A DNA stretch of 64,000 nucleotides from Methanothrix sp. (GTDB taxonomy: Archaea; Halobacteriota; Methanosarcinia; Methanotrichales; Methanotrichaceae). Below the pieces are notes generated by a model. It did no database searches. It was not told where the DNA came from and saw only the letters and a list, made by a program, of their open reading frames with translations. Where the stretch lies: NCBI GenBank assembly GCA_029907715.1, contig JARYLI010000006.1, forward strand, positions 1-64,000, read 5' to 3'. The position numbers and the translations under genes were made by a program. This document shows positions 26,153 through 34,426 of this stretch, in pieces (position 1 is the stretch's first letter; every line of letters starts with the position of its first letter).

Positions 26153-27208
26153 ATGTCAGATGAGCCGCTGCTCGGAAGGCTTGAGTCTGGAAGGGTGCAT
26201 CTCGGAAAAGATGCTGTGAGGGCCATCTACGAGCAGGGCTACTTCGGGCGGCCTCTTCAGGACGGGCTTGAGCTGACGCTCGTCGAGGCCGCATATCTTC
26301 TCGACAGATCCAGATTGAGGATCGAGTCTGATGGGAATATCCTGAGCTTCCGGAGCTTCTTCGAGCTCGCATCCTCCTTTGAGAAGGGCTTCGAGTTCAG
26401 GTATGTCGTCTACAAGGACCTGAGGGAGAGGGGCTACTATGTCCAGCCCGGGATACCGGACTTCAGGGTCTACCCGCGCGGCGGTCACCCCGGAAAGACG
26501 CCTGCAGAGTTCTACGTGCTCGTCGTCTCTGAGAGGACTCCGCTGCCTCTGGAGAGGATCGTTGAGCCGCTGAGGCTCTCAAGCCAGATGAGGAGACGGC
26601 TAATGCTTGCGGTCGTCGATGAGGAGAGCGATATAACATACTACGAGGTGAGGGTATCGAATCCCGCAGGCAGGACAGAGGCTGCAGAGCCCGGCGGGCA
26701 GGCGACGCTTCTTGATGACAGGGTGGTGCTCTGGGACCCTGCGGCATCGGAGCGGCTGCACAGGCACGGCTTTTATGGAAAGATGATCGGAGAGAGGCTC
26801 CAGCTCTCGCTTGTGGAGACCGCATACCTTCTTGAGAGGGGCATGATCCAGCTCGTTGACCGATCAGGTGCTCCAGTCCCGTTTGAGGAGCTGATGAAAA
26901 GGGCGTCAGAGATCGAGGATGAATTTGATATGAAGTACCGGGTCTACAGGGATCTGAGGGACAGGAGGCTTGTCGTGAAGACAGGCTTCAAGTTCGGCAC
27001 GCACTTCAGGGTGTACAAGAGCGTCGATGCGGAAAAGAGGGGCACGCACTCAGAGTACCTGGTGCATACTGTGAGAGGTGATCATGTGTTTCACCTCCCC
27101 GTGCTCTCCAGAGCGGTCCGTCTGGCTCACAGCGTGCGCAAGATGATGGTGTTCGCATACACCGATGACGGCGTGGAGTATGTGGAGATAAGGAGGCTCA
27201 AGCCATGA
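26153..27208 (+). CDS. endA: tRNA-splicing endonuclease, double-length homodimer type
   Basis: 351 residues formed by two tandem EndA-like units. It cuts archaeal tRNA introns at bulge-helix-bulge motifs. The C-terminal unit keeps the triad Y288 (GTHFRVY), H299 (GTHSEYLVH) and K330 (SVRKMMV). The N-terminal unit keeps the FRVY Tyr but has TPAEFY for the His region and MRRRL for the Lys, so it is structural. The family acts as an alpha2 dimer. It begins three bases after the GAPDH-like stop. Its likely substrates include the intron-containing tRNA-Ser at 19812-19964. Confidence 0.93.
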   Translation: MSDEPLLGRLESGRVHLGKDAVRAIYEQGYFGRPLQDGLELTLVEAAYLLDRSRLRIESDGNILSFRSFFELASSFEKGFEFRYVVYKDLRERGYYVQPGIPDFRVYPRGGHPGKTPAEFYVLVVSERTPLPLERIVEPLRLSSQMRRRLMLAVVDEESDITYYEVRVSNPAGRTEAAEPGGQATLLDDRVVLWDPAASERLHRHGFYGKMIGERLQLSLVETAYLLERGMIQLVDRSGAPVPFEELMKRASEIEDEFDMKYRVYRDLRDRRLVVKTGFKFGTHFRVYKSVDAEKRGTHSEYLVHTVRGDHVFHLPVLSRAVRLAHSVRKMMVFAYTDDGVEYVEIRRLKP

Positions 27209-27455
27209 GATCGCGGATGGGCCGTAGACTATGACTATGGGCTTCAAGACCGCATGCTGGGCACAGGATCCGCAATCTCCAGCCGATCGGAGAGATCACA
27301 TGCGCGAATATGGTGGTCTGATCACGGGCTGATTATCTCGCAGGCTGCGAGCAGAGCAGCACGCTCTGGTAACAGTTTCTTTCAGCCTTTTGCATGCATC
27401 CCGCATTGAGGTCTGTCTGAGAGCGCGCAGGTGGCCTTCTGCGAAATGGAACGAT
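27209..27455. other. Intergenic region before the ABC cluster
   Basis: No ORF with a recognisable feature in this stretch. The operator-like repeats and TATA element of the ABC cluster follow it. Confidence 0.3.
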
Positions 27456-27488
27456 CTGTACGTTCACTGTACGTTCGATCGGTACACA
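27456..27488 (+). promoter_or_regulatory. Tandem CTGTACGTTC repeats at the ABC operon promoter
   Basis: CTGTACGTTC occurs exactly at 27456-27465 and 27467-27476, an 11-base period. A partly inverted half-site, ATCGGTACAC, follows at 27479-27488. It is next to CAATTTATC, a TATA-like element about 25 bases before the ATG at 27514. This looks like a binding site for a cooperating regulator. Confidence 0.5.
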
Positions 27489-27513
27489 ATTTATCTATCG
27501 TTCCGCGGATCTC

Positions 27514-28242
27514 ATGAACGGTAATGTTGGTGCACGTGGTGATGCTGGATTGAGGGTTATATCGCTCAGCGACATAAGAAAGACATACATCACAGGCGAT
27601 GCAGAGCTTCCCGTGCTGAAGGGAATCAACCTCAGCATAGAATCCGGAGATTTCCTGGCGCTGATGGGGCCGTCGGGCAGCGGGAAGTCAACGCTCATGA
27701 ACATCATCGGTTGTCTCGACAGGCCAACAGCAGGCACCTACACGTTACTCGATCAGGATGTGAGCAGGGCCTCCGAGGAGGAGCTGGCGATGATAAGAAG
27801 AGACAGAATAGGCTTCATATTCCAGGCCTTCAATCTCATCGGGCGAATATCTGTGCTCAAGAACGTCGAGCTGCCGATGATGCTCAAAGGCATGCCACGT
27901 GATGAGCGGCGGGCCAGAGCGATTCAGCTGCTGGAGTCGGTTGGCGTGGTGCACAGGGCGGATTTCAGCCCGCTCAACATCTCCGGAGGAGAGAGGCAGA
28001 GGGTCGCGATAGCCCGGGCGCTTGCAAACAACCCTGAGATCATAATCGCTGACGAACCAACAGGGAATCTCGATCTCAAAAGCACAGAGGAGGTAATGGA
28101 TATTCTGAGCGGTCTGAACAGAGAAGGCCGGACGATCATAATGGTCACACACAACCCTGAGATCACAAAGTACTGCAATCGAGTTATACGAATGAGGGAC
28201 GGCAGAATACTGGATCAGTCATCGATGGAGGAATCACCATGA
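27514..28242 (+). CDS. ABC transporter ATP-binding protein, MacB/LolD type
   Basis: 242 residues: Walker A GPSGSGKST, Q-loop GFIFQAFNL, signature SGGERQR, Walker B IIADEPTGNLD and switch THNPE. These match MacB/LolD-type ATPases that work with FtsX-like permeases in mechanotransmission or export. The next two genes supply an extracellular beta-domain protein and the permease. The next ATG overlaps its stop by four bases, indicating an operon. Confidence 0.93.
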   Translation: MNGNVGARGDAGLRVISLSDIRKTYITGDAELPVLKGINLSIESGDFLALMGPSGSGKSTLMNIIGCLDRPTAGTYTLLDQDVSRASEEELAMIRRDRIGFIFQAFNLIGRISVLKNVELPMMLKGMPRDERRARAIQLLESVGVVHRADFSPLNISGGERQRVAIARALANNPEIIIADEPTGNLDLKSTEEVMDILSGLNREGRTIIMVTHNPEITKYCNRVIRMRDGRILDQSSMEESP

Positions 28243-29096
28243 GATTTCCAATGTGGACGATATCATTGCTGCTCATCATCTCAGTCGCATGCGCTTACCT
28301 GTATCACATGCCGGTGAACATACAACCGACCGTGGATCCGGCTGTCCTCATGCCTGGGGATGACGCAGTGATCGCCATAGAGCTGGAGAACGGCGCAGCC
28401 AGCTACGGCGCCGGCGGGGAATCTGTCGCCGGGACATCAGCCCACAGCACGCTCATCTCGACCCCGCTCAATGCCACAAGGCTCACAGGCACTGATATGA
28501 TCGAGGTTCTCACAGGGGATTACCGTAACCTAGGGATGATCGGCCCAACAGACAGGATCACGATCTACTACAAGATCAGGGCTTCCGGGAACGCCACGAT
28601 GGGTACGCATCTTCTTGATTTCGAGGTGCAGGGTGGTTACGATGGCATAACGATCCACAGAACGATACCTGTGAAGGTGGATCCAGCAGCAGTCACACTG
28701 ACTCGAGCAGAGGATACGACCATGGGCAGCATCAATCTCAACGTTGCCAACCCGCGCGAGAATACTGTGAACGCTGTTACAATAATTCCATCTGCGAGGG
28801 GCGTCAGGTTCTCGCCCGAGGAGTACTACATAGGCACCATGGACCCTGACGAGGTCTTCACGATAAGCTTCAAGGTAAATCCCTTGGGGCAGACAGAGCT
28901 TAATGCGCCCATCAACCTGAGCTTTGTGGCGCGGTTCAAGAACGGCGAGACCTGGCATGAGTCTGAGGCATATGTGACGCGATACTCACCGCCTCGAGTA
29001 GAGCCTAAACGGAACAACCTTTTCCTCGCAGGCGTGGCGGTTCTGCTCCTGATACCGGCTGCTTACATCTACAGGCGGAAGAGGCTGAAAGTTTAG
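28239..29096 (+). CDS. Membrane-anchored extracellular beta-domain protein of the ABC operon
   Basis: 285 residues. An N-terminal signal or anchor helix (MWTISLLLIISVACAYLY) is followed by two immunoglobulin-like beta domains resembling COG1361/NEW3 archaeal surface proteins (MPGDDAVIAIELENG; MGSINLNVANPRENTVNAV; EVFTISFKVNPLGQ). A C-terminal membrane helix (LFLAGVAVLLLIPAAYIY) ends in a basic tail. It sits between the ATPase and permease genes, so it probably acts outside the membrane with the permease. Several sequons are present. Confidence 0.75.
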   Translation: MRFPMWTISLLLIISVACAYLYHMPVNIQPTVDPAVLMPGDDAVIAIELENGAASYGAGGESVAGTSAHSTLISTPLNATRLTGTDMIEVLTGDYRNLGMIGPTDRITIYYKIRASGNATMGTHLLDFEVQGGYDGITIHRTIPVKVDPAAVTLTRAEDTTMGSINLNVANPRENTVNAVTIIPSARGVRFSPEEYYIGTMDPDEVFTISFKVNPLGQTELNAPINLSFVARFKNGETWHESEAYVTRYSPPRVEPKRNNLFLAGVAVLLLIPAAYIYRRKRLKV

Positions 29097-29112
29097 GATC
29101 TGGAGCTGCAAC

Positions 29113-30321
29113 ATGAAGCTTTACGACATCCTGGATCTGATATCTATAGGATTCAAGGCAGATCGCTTCAAGACGCTGATGTCCAGCCTTGGAATAATAA
29201 TAGGGGTTATGGCCATAGTGGTCATGCTCTCTGTTGGCGAGGGGCTGTACTCCGGCGTCTCATCACAGTTCAGCACACTGGACCTCGATGTCATACATGT
29301 GATCCCGGGCAGATTCAGCTTCGGAGGACCGCCAGCCAGGAGCCCTGAGGAGCCAGCAAAGTTCACAGACAAGGACACGAAGCTCCTGGAGAACATTCCT
29401 GGAGTGAGAAATGTGGCTCCCCAGACATCTGCAGGTGTGATAATCGGCTTCAGGAATACAAACGCCTCCGCCACCCTGGTCGGGGTCGATCCGGAAAAGG
29501 AGCACGATCTCAAATCGAAGATCTCTCAGGGGAGATTTCTCACAGAATCCGACTACACATCGATTGTAATAGGCAGCGGCGTCGCCGATGGACTCTTCAG
29601 AATGAGGATCTCGCCGGGAAACAGGATCCGTATATACTACGAGGACAATTACATGGACTTCAGGGTTGTGGGGGTCCTCAGAGAGGAGGAGTCATCCGGA
29701 ATCAGAGTGGGTAACATCAACACCCAGATGTATGTCACACACAGGGCCATGAAGGAGCTTCTCGGGAGGGAGAACTACTACTACGGAACTTTCCAGGTCA
29801 CGGTCGACGATCCTGAGAGCATCGATGATGTGGTCGACCGGATAAAGCTTGATCTGAAGAGGTATCACAGGGACGAGGCATATGATGCGACGACACCGAG
29901 GGATATGCTCTCCTCCCTGATGAGCATACTGAGCATGATCAAGTATGCGCTTGCTGGAATAGGCGCGATATCGCTTGTCGTTGGCGGTATAGGCATCGCA
30001 AATGTGATGATGCTCACCGTGAAGGAGAGGATTCGGGAGATAGGGGTAATGAAGGCCCTCGGCGCAACAACGCGGGATATCCGCATTCAGTATCTCCTGG
30101 AGGCCGGCCTGCTGGGGGTGGTCAGCAGCATCATCGGGATAGTGCTAGGCATCGTCGTATCATCTGCCATAGGATCTCTTGCAGGTCTGCCTTCCGCCAT
30201 AAGGATACAGTCGATGCTCACAGGGATGCTTTTCGGAGCCGTCTCCACAGTAATAGCAGGAGTTTATCCTGCCAACAGGGCCGCCATGCTGGATCCGATC
30301 GAGGCTCTGCGGAGCGAGTGA
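29113..30321 (+). CDS. ABC transporter permease, FtsX/MacB type
   Basis: 402 residues. An N-terminal membrane helix (FKTLMSSLGIIIGVMAIVVM) precedes a large extracellular MacB periplasmic-core-like domain (about 45-270). Three C-terminal helices follow; the first carries VGGIGIANVMMLTVKERIREIGVMKALGAT, the family's intracellular coupling-loop hallmark. The protein would transmit ATPase motion to the outside. Spacing to the preceding gene is 16 bases. The substrate is unknown. Confidence 0.9.
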   Translation: MKLYDILDLISIGFKADRFKTLMSSLGIIIGVMAIVVMLSVGEGLYSGVSSQFSTLDLDVIHVIPGRFSFGGPPARSPEEPAKFTDKDTKLLENIPGVRNVAPQTSAGVIIGFRNTNASATLVGVDPEKEHDLKSKISQGRFLTESDYTSIVIGSGVADGLFRMRISPGNRIRIYYEDNYMDFRVVGVLREEESSGIRVGNINTQMYVTHRAMKELLGRENYYYGTFQVTVDDPESIDDVVDRIKLDLKRYHRDEAYDATTPRDMLSSLMSILSMIKYALAGIGAISLVVGGIGIANVMMLTVKERIREIGVMKALGATTRDIRIQYLLEAGLLGVVSSIIGIVLGIVVSSAIGSLAGLPSAIRIQSMLTGMLFGAVSTVIAGVYPANRAAMLDPIEALRSE

Positions 30322-30492
30322 GTGCAAGGAGTTGAGCCACCTGAAGCACATAAAGGTACACGCATACGTATCATTACAATATCCGTGTAAATTAACGTAA
30401 TTCGTGTGAGATCAGCATCTCTTTTGACATCGAAAACCATTTCTACGTATTGAAGCAAGTAGACCCAGAAGAGCAGCGCATGTGAAGGCAGT

Positions 30493-31554
30493 ATGAATCA
30501 AACGTCCAGGCTGTTGATCAGAGCTGCAAAGGTCCTCTGGATTTGCGTCCTATTTTTGCTCGTAATGAGCAGTGCCGCTCTATCAGCTGATGAGAACAGG
30601 TCTCTCGTTCTGAACGTTTACCTCGACTGGACCGGCAAGGCGCTCATAACCGGGTACGCGGACAGCATTGAGGGGCTTCCATTTCTGAGATCATCCCAGT
30701 ACACCTACGATAACTCCACATCCCAGCTCTATGCCCTCACAAACACGCTCACATCCAAGGCTGGAGATGCATGGACCCTTCAGATCCAGTCTTATGGATC
30801 ATACGAGCGGTACAGCATGATGCTATACCTTCCAGGAGACGCGATGCTCAGCAGCATAAGCCCTTCAGATGGCCTGAGCTATCTTGTATCATCCACAAAC
30901 CAGTCGTTAGCTGTCGATCTTCAGGGATACGATCTGGTGGATCCTTCTGTTCTGGTCGAATACAGGCAGCCGCTCCTGGCAGGCTCGAACGCATCATCGG
31001 TAAATGCATCTCTGCCGCCAGGAAGGAAGAGCCAGGCGTATTTTGCAGCGGCAGCATCTGCTCTGCTCATCGCATGTGGCAGTGCCTTCTTGATCCTGAG
31101 AAGAAGGATGGGGTCGCAGGTAGTACCATCGCAACATGAGCCACAGGCAATCAGCCCGCAGGATATCCAGCGGATGGAATCGGATGGATCGCTCCGCTCT
31201 GAGCGCGCTTCCGAGGGTGAGTTTCACGATGTCGCGATGGATGCTGATCAGCCTCAGGATGCCACCAGAATTCCCTTCATTCCGGGCTCTGAGCCGATAG
31301 AGATAACAAGAGAGATGGCCGCGGTGATAGAGACTCTGACCAGCAGGGAGAAGGCCGTCATAGAGACGCTTCTGAAGAGGAGCGGGCGGATGACCCAGGC
31401 GGATCTTCGATACGAGACCGGCATACCGAAGTCGTCATTGAGCGGCATCCTGAACTCTCTGGAGAGGAGAAAGCTGATAAAGAAGAGGGAATGGGGTAGA
31501 ACAAACGTTATAGAGATTGCAGAGTGGTTTGTTTCTGGAAAGGAACAATCCTGA
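30493..31554 (+). CDS. Membrane-anchored winged-helix regulator
   Basis: 353 residues. A signal/anchor (VLWICVLFLLVMSSAALS) is followed by an extracellular beta-rich domain with sequons (about 35-175). A membrane helix (YFAAAASALLIACGSAFLIL) and a long acidic linker precede a C-terminal winged helix (EKAVIETLLKRSGRMTQADLRYETGIPKSSLSGILNSL). This is a one-protein sensor with an outside domain and an inside DNA-binding domain. Its position 170 bases after the ABC operon suggests it may regulate that operon or the next secreted genes. Confidence 0.72.
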   Translation: MNQTSRLLIRAAKVLWICVLFLLVMSSAALSADENRSLVLNVYLDWTGKALITGYADSIEGLPFLRSSQYTYDNSTSQLYALTNTLTSKAGDAWTLQIQSYGSYERYSMMLYLPGDAMLSSISPSDGLSYLVSSTNQSLAVDLQGYDLVDPSVLVEYRQPLLAGSNASSVNASLPPGRKSQAYFAAAASALLIACGSAFLILRRRMGSQVVPSQHEPQAISPQDIQRMESDGSLRSERASEGEFHDVAMDADQPQDATRIPFIPGSEPIEITREMAAVIETLTSREKAVIETLLKRSGRMTQADLRYETGIPKSSLSGILNSLERRKLIKKREWGRTNVIEIAEWFVSGKEQS

Positions 31555-31658
31555 ACATTTCTGGTCTGAAAATACCGACTATATGGACGTTCGTCCTGCA
31601 TGCCTCTTTTATATCGTTCAGACAGAGCAGATCCTGCCCGAGAGGGCGAGGTGATGAT

Positions 31659-32354
31659 GTGTCAGGACTGAAGATTATGGGTGTGCTGGCGCTCGCAGCG
31701 CTTCTTGCTGTGCCAGCGATGTCCATGCATGATGGCATGCGTGGCAGATTTTATGATCGAGGGTATGGCCCTGAGGTGGGGCCTGGCGGCGTCTGGCTCC
31801 TCATGGATGACCTCACGCAGGAGGATCTCGACAACATGACGCTTGCGGAGATCAGGGAGCTCAGGGAGACGAAGAGAGCCGAGCTGGAGAACATGACTTT
31901 GGCGGAGATCAGAGAGCTGAGGGAGAAGAAGATAGCGGAGATGAACAACACGACGCTCGCGGAGATGAGGGGAAAATACATGGAGTGCCCCTACTGGCCC
32001 ATGGGCGGAGCTCAGGGTCCGAGGGCCGGAGCGCCAGGTGCAGGCCGTGGCTGTGATGGACGCGGTCTCGGCATTGCTCCATTCGGAGGTCTATGGATGC
32101 TCATGGATGACCTCACGCAGGAGGATCTCGACAACATGACGCTTGCGGAGATCAGGGAGCTCAGGGAGAAGAAGAGAGCCGAGCTGGAGAACATGACTTT
32201 GACGGAGATCAGAGAGCTGAGGGAGAAGAAGATAGCGGAGATGAACAACACGACGCTCGCGGAGACGAGAGGAAAATACATGGAGTGTCCCTACTGGCCC
32301 ATGGGCGGAGCTCAGGGTCCCAGAGGTATGGGATACGGAAAGATGCAGAGATGA
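31659..32354 (+). CDS. Secreted repeat protein with N-glycosylation sequons
   Basis: 231 residues. The GTG start at 31659 has GAGGTGAT six bases upstream; an ATG at 31677 is also possible. After a signal peptide (MGVLALAALLAVPAMS) come two nearly identical blocks of 74 residues. Each contains DDLTQEDLDNMTLAEIRELRE, a second NMTL unit and an NNTTLAE unit, giving mini-repeats with N-x-T sequons and charged heptads. Each block ends with CPYWPMGGAQGP. The structure is probably a glycosylated surface coiled coil. The two blocks also match closely in DNA, so the duplication is recent. Confidence 0.7.
   Translation: MSGLKIMGVLALAALLAVPAMSMHDGMRGRFYDRGYGPEVGPGGVWLLMDDLTQEDLDNMTLAEIRELRETKRAELENMTLAEIRELREKKIAEMNNTTLAEMRGKYMECPYWPMGGAQGPRAGAPGAGRGCDGRGLGIAPFGGLWMLMDDLTQEDLDNMTLAEIRELREKKRAELENMTLTEIRELREKKIAEMNNTTLAETRGKYMECPYWPMGGAQGPRGMGYGKMQR
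31801..32322 (+). repeat. Intragenic duplication: two 222-base units, 300 bases apart
   Basis: Units 31801-32022 and 32101-32322 differ at only a few bases (for example ACG/AAG, GCG/ACG and GCCC/GTCC changes). The 78-base spacer between them is not repeated. Within each unit are nested mini-repeats of about 17-20 codons. Confidence 0.8.
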
Positions 32355-32383
32355 CTATGGTATGGGGTTCCCCTGCAGGATCG

Positions 32384-32404
32384 GCTGGCCTTCAGCAGGC
32401 CAGC
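32384..32404. other. Perfect hairpin after the repeat-protein gene
   Basis: GCTGGCC/GGCCAGC with a 7-base loop, 30 bases after the stop. It is not followed by a T-run, so a terminator role is uncertain. Confidence 0.35.
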
Positions 32405-32508
32405 AATCCTGATAACCTTTATGTAATGCATATCGCACTGCATATTTATCCATGCAACTGCAGCAGATCTTTGCATCTCAGCCGGAGCATCTGGGCGTGG
32501 TGTGATTG

Positions 32509-33165
32509 ATGCATAAACTGGCAGTAGCCATGATCGTTGGATTCATTGTTATCGGCTCATCCTCTTGCATTCCATTCTCAGGCTCGCTGAGCAGGGATGC
32601 CCCTCCGGATATGCCTTCACCGGATCCTCCGCAGGAGCTGGACGTGCTGCGTCATGGGATGTGCATGCAGGAGGGCTGCATGATCCCGATGCTACACTAC
32701 CGTGGGTTCGCCCTGCGCGAAAACGTATCCTCCATGCTGAGCATCTGGATCGAGGGCATGAGGGAGGTGGATCCGGCAAAAGCGAGGGAGCTGCTCTCAT
32801 CGAACATGAGCCTGGAGGAGATACAGGCAGAGATCAGCAAGGGCAACATCACGTACAGAGGCGTTCTCCGGGTCGCGCAGGATGTTTACCAGCTGAGAGG
32901 GATCGCTCTCTCGCAATCGGGAAATATAACCAGAATAGATGCGGAGCTGGCCAGAATCAGGTTCGGAGACGCAGGAGCCGGGGAAGGAGCTGAAGCTGGT
33001 GAGGTAGCTGGTGACATAAGTCTCACGATCGACGACGATCTGCAGCTCGGCAAGGGCAGCATGAGGATCAACGCGGGCAGCGCGAGGGGCAGCTACAGCA
33101 TCATCCTCGAGACTGTTCCGGAGGGAATGAGAAGGGGCTGGCATCATCAGGCTCCTCGCGCTTGA
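32509..33165 (+). CDS. Secreted protein with sequons
   Basis: 218 residues. A lipoprotein-like signal sequence (MIVGFIVIGSSSC) precedes a Pro-rich linker, a CMQEGCM pair and helical segments with NVS, NMS and NITY sequons. The C-terminal part (DISLTIDDDLQLGKGSMRI) is beta-rich. It is preceded by GGTGTGAT as ribosome binding site. Like the upstream repeat protein it has NMSLEEIQAEI, hinting at shared helical mini-repeats. No known family. Confidence 0.6.
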   Translation: MHKLAVAMIVGFIVIGSSSCIPFSGSLSRDAPPDMPSPDPPQELDVLRHGMCMQEGCMIPMLHYRGFALRENVSSMLSIWIEGMREVDPAKARELLSSNMSLEEIQAEISKGNITYRGVLRVAQDVYQLRGIALSQSGNITRIDAELARIRFGDAGAGEGAEAGEVAGDISLTIDDDLQLGKGSMRINAGSARGSYSIILETVPEGMRRGWHHQAPRA

Positions 33166-33417
33166 CAGTCCAGACAACCAAACCGGAAATTGCAGGCTTG
33201 CAGACGATGTACCCGAAAATAACATCGTAAGAGAATCAATTTCTTCCGCATGGGTGACCCTGCGTCATGAGCATTTTCTGTTGGTGCTGGGCTGTTGCAA
33301 AGCACGGCAATCTGCTTCCAGAACTCACATCACTGTTACACACTCCCAAAAGCACAGCGTCAATCCCATTAATGAGATCGTCGGGATCCGAGTTAAACTT
33401 TTTTGATACATAATCAA
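33166..33417. other. Intergenic region upstream of cbiM
   Basis: No gene seen. No conserved cobalamin-riboswitch sequence is recognisable by eye. The cbiM promoter follows. Confidence 0.3.
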
Positions 33418-33420
33418 GTA

Positions 33421-33434
33421 ATCTTTATATATCT
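33421..33434 (+). promoter_or_regulatory. TATA box for the cbiMNQO operon
   Basis: ATCTTTATATATCT lies 20-33 bases before the ATG at 33454, giving a leaderless or nearly leaderless transcript. Confidence 0.55.
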
Positions 33435-33453
33435 GTTACGCGGATCAGGGCTC

Positions 33454-34137
33454 ATGCACATCATGGAGGGGTTTCTCCCGCATCCCTGGTGGGAGATCTG
33501 GTTTGCAGCATCGCTTCCCTTCGTGGCCTACGGGGTGAGCAGGATTGGCAGGATGGCGCGCGAGCGGCGCGAGACGATGCCGCTCCTGGCGGTAGCCGGC
33601 GCCTTCATATTCGTGCTCTCTTCCCTGAAGCTCCCCTCTGTCACAGGGAGCTGTTCGCATCCCACAGGCACCGGGATAGGCGCCATACTCTTTGGGCCTT
33701 GGATAACATCCGTCCTTTCCACAATCGTTCTCCTATACCAGGCGCTTTTTCTGGCACATGGAGGTCTGAGCACGCTCGGGGCGAACGTCTTCTCCATGGG
33801 GATTGCCGGGCCTGTCGTGGGTTATCTGGTTTACAGAGCGACGCAGAGGTTCAATCTCTACCTTGCGGTCTTCCTGGCAGCTGCGCTGGCAGATCTCGCG
33901 ACATACATCGTGACATCGCTGCAGCTCGCGCTTGCGTTTCCGGCTGCTGATGGTGGTGTTCTTCTGTCACTGAAGGCGTTTGCTGCTGTGTTTGCGATCA
34001 CACAGGTGCCGCTGGCGGTCATAGAGGGTGTGGTCTCGGCTCTGATGTTCAAGTACATACTCCAGGCGAGGAGCGAGGTTCTGCTGAGGCTCAATGTGGT
34101 ATCAAAAATGGATCTGGTGAGGCTGCAGGGGGGATGA
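33454..34137 (+). CDS. cbiM: Cobalt ECF transporter, substrate-specific component CbiM
   Basis: 227 residues with about six membrane helices. The exact start MHIMEGFLP is the family hallmark; His2 and the amino terminus bind Co(II), so the ATG at 33454 is firm although the frame is open upstream. The VTGSCSHPTGTG segment supplies the conserved His-containing loop. Cobalt is needed for the corrinoids used in methyl transfer. It heads cbiMNQO with 1-base spacing to cbiN. Confidence 0.95.
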   Translation: MHIMEGFLPHPWWEIWFAASLPFVAYGVSRIGRMARERRETMPLLAVAGAFIFVLSSLKLPSVTGSCSHPTGTGIGAILFGPWITSVLSTIVLLYQALFLAHGGLSTLGANVFSMGIAGPVVGYLVYRATQRFNLYLAVFLAAALADLATYIVTSLQLALAFPAADGGVLLSLKAFAAVFAITQVPLAVIEGVVSALMFKYILQARSEVLLRLNVVSKMDLVRLQGG

Positions 34138-34138
34138 T

Positions 34139-34423
34139 ATGAGAGGAGAGCTCATAGCACTCGCATCGATACTGATCTTCTTCGTGGCATTCCTATGGAC
34201 CAGTCAGAGCGGTCTGCACGAATGGGAGGGCGCTGATTCGAAGGCTGAGGGTGTGATAGAGGAGCTGACAGGCGGAAGCTATACCCCATGGCTGAAGCCG
34301 CTCTGGGAGCCGCCAAGCGGCGAGATCGAGAGCCTATTCTTCAGCCTCCAGGCAGCGATCGGCGGCCTGGTCATAGGATACTTCCTGGGGTACTACAGAA
34401 GGAACGCTGGGGACGGAAACTAG
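34139..34423 (+). CDS. cbiN: Cobalt transporter accessory protein CbiN
   Basis: 94 residues with two membrane helices (LIALASILIFFVAFLW; AAIGGLVIGYFLGYY) flanking an extracellular loop with WEGADSKAEGVIEEL. This topology and position between CbiM and CbiQ are diagnostic. CbiN assists metal loading of CbiM. Confidence 0.92.
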   Translation: MRGELIALASILIFFVAFLWTSQSGLHEWEGADSKAEGVIEELTGGSYTPWLKPLWEPPSGEIESLFFSLQAAIGGLVIGYFLGYYRRNAGDGN

Positions 34424-34426
34424 GGT

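Noticed and set aside
33166-33453. Cobalamin riboswitch before cbiM
   Set aside because: No recognisable B12-box or folded core, and the TATA box leaves essentially no 5' leader.
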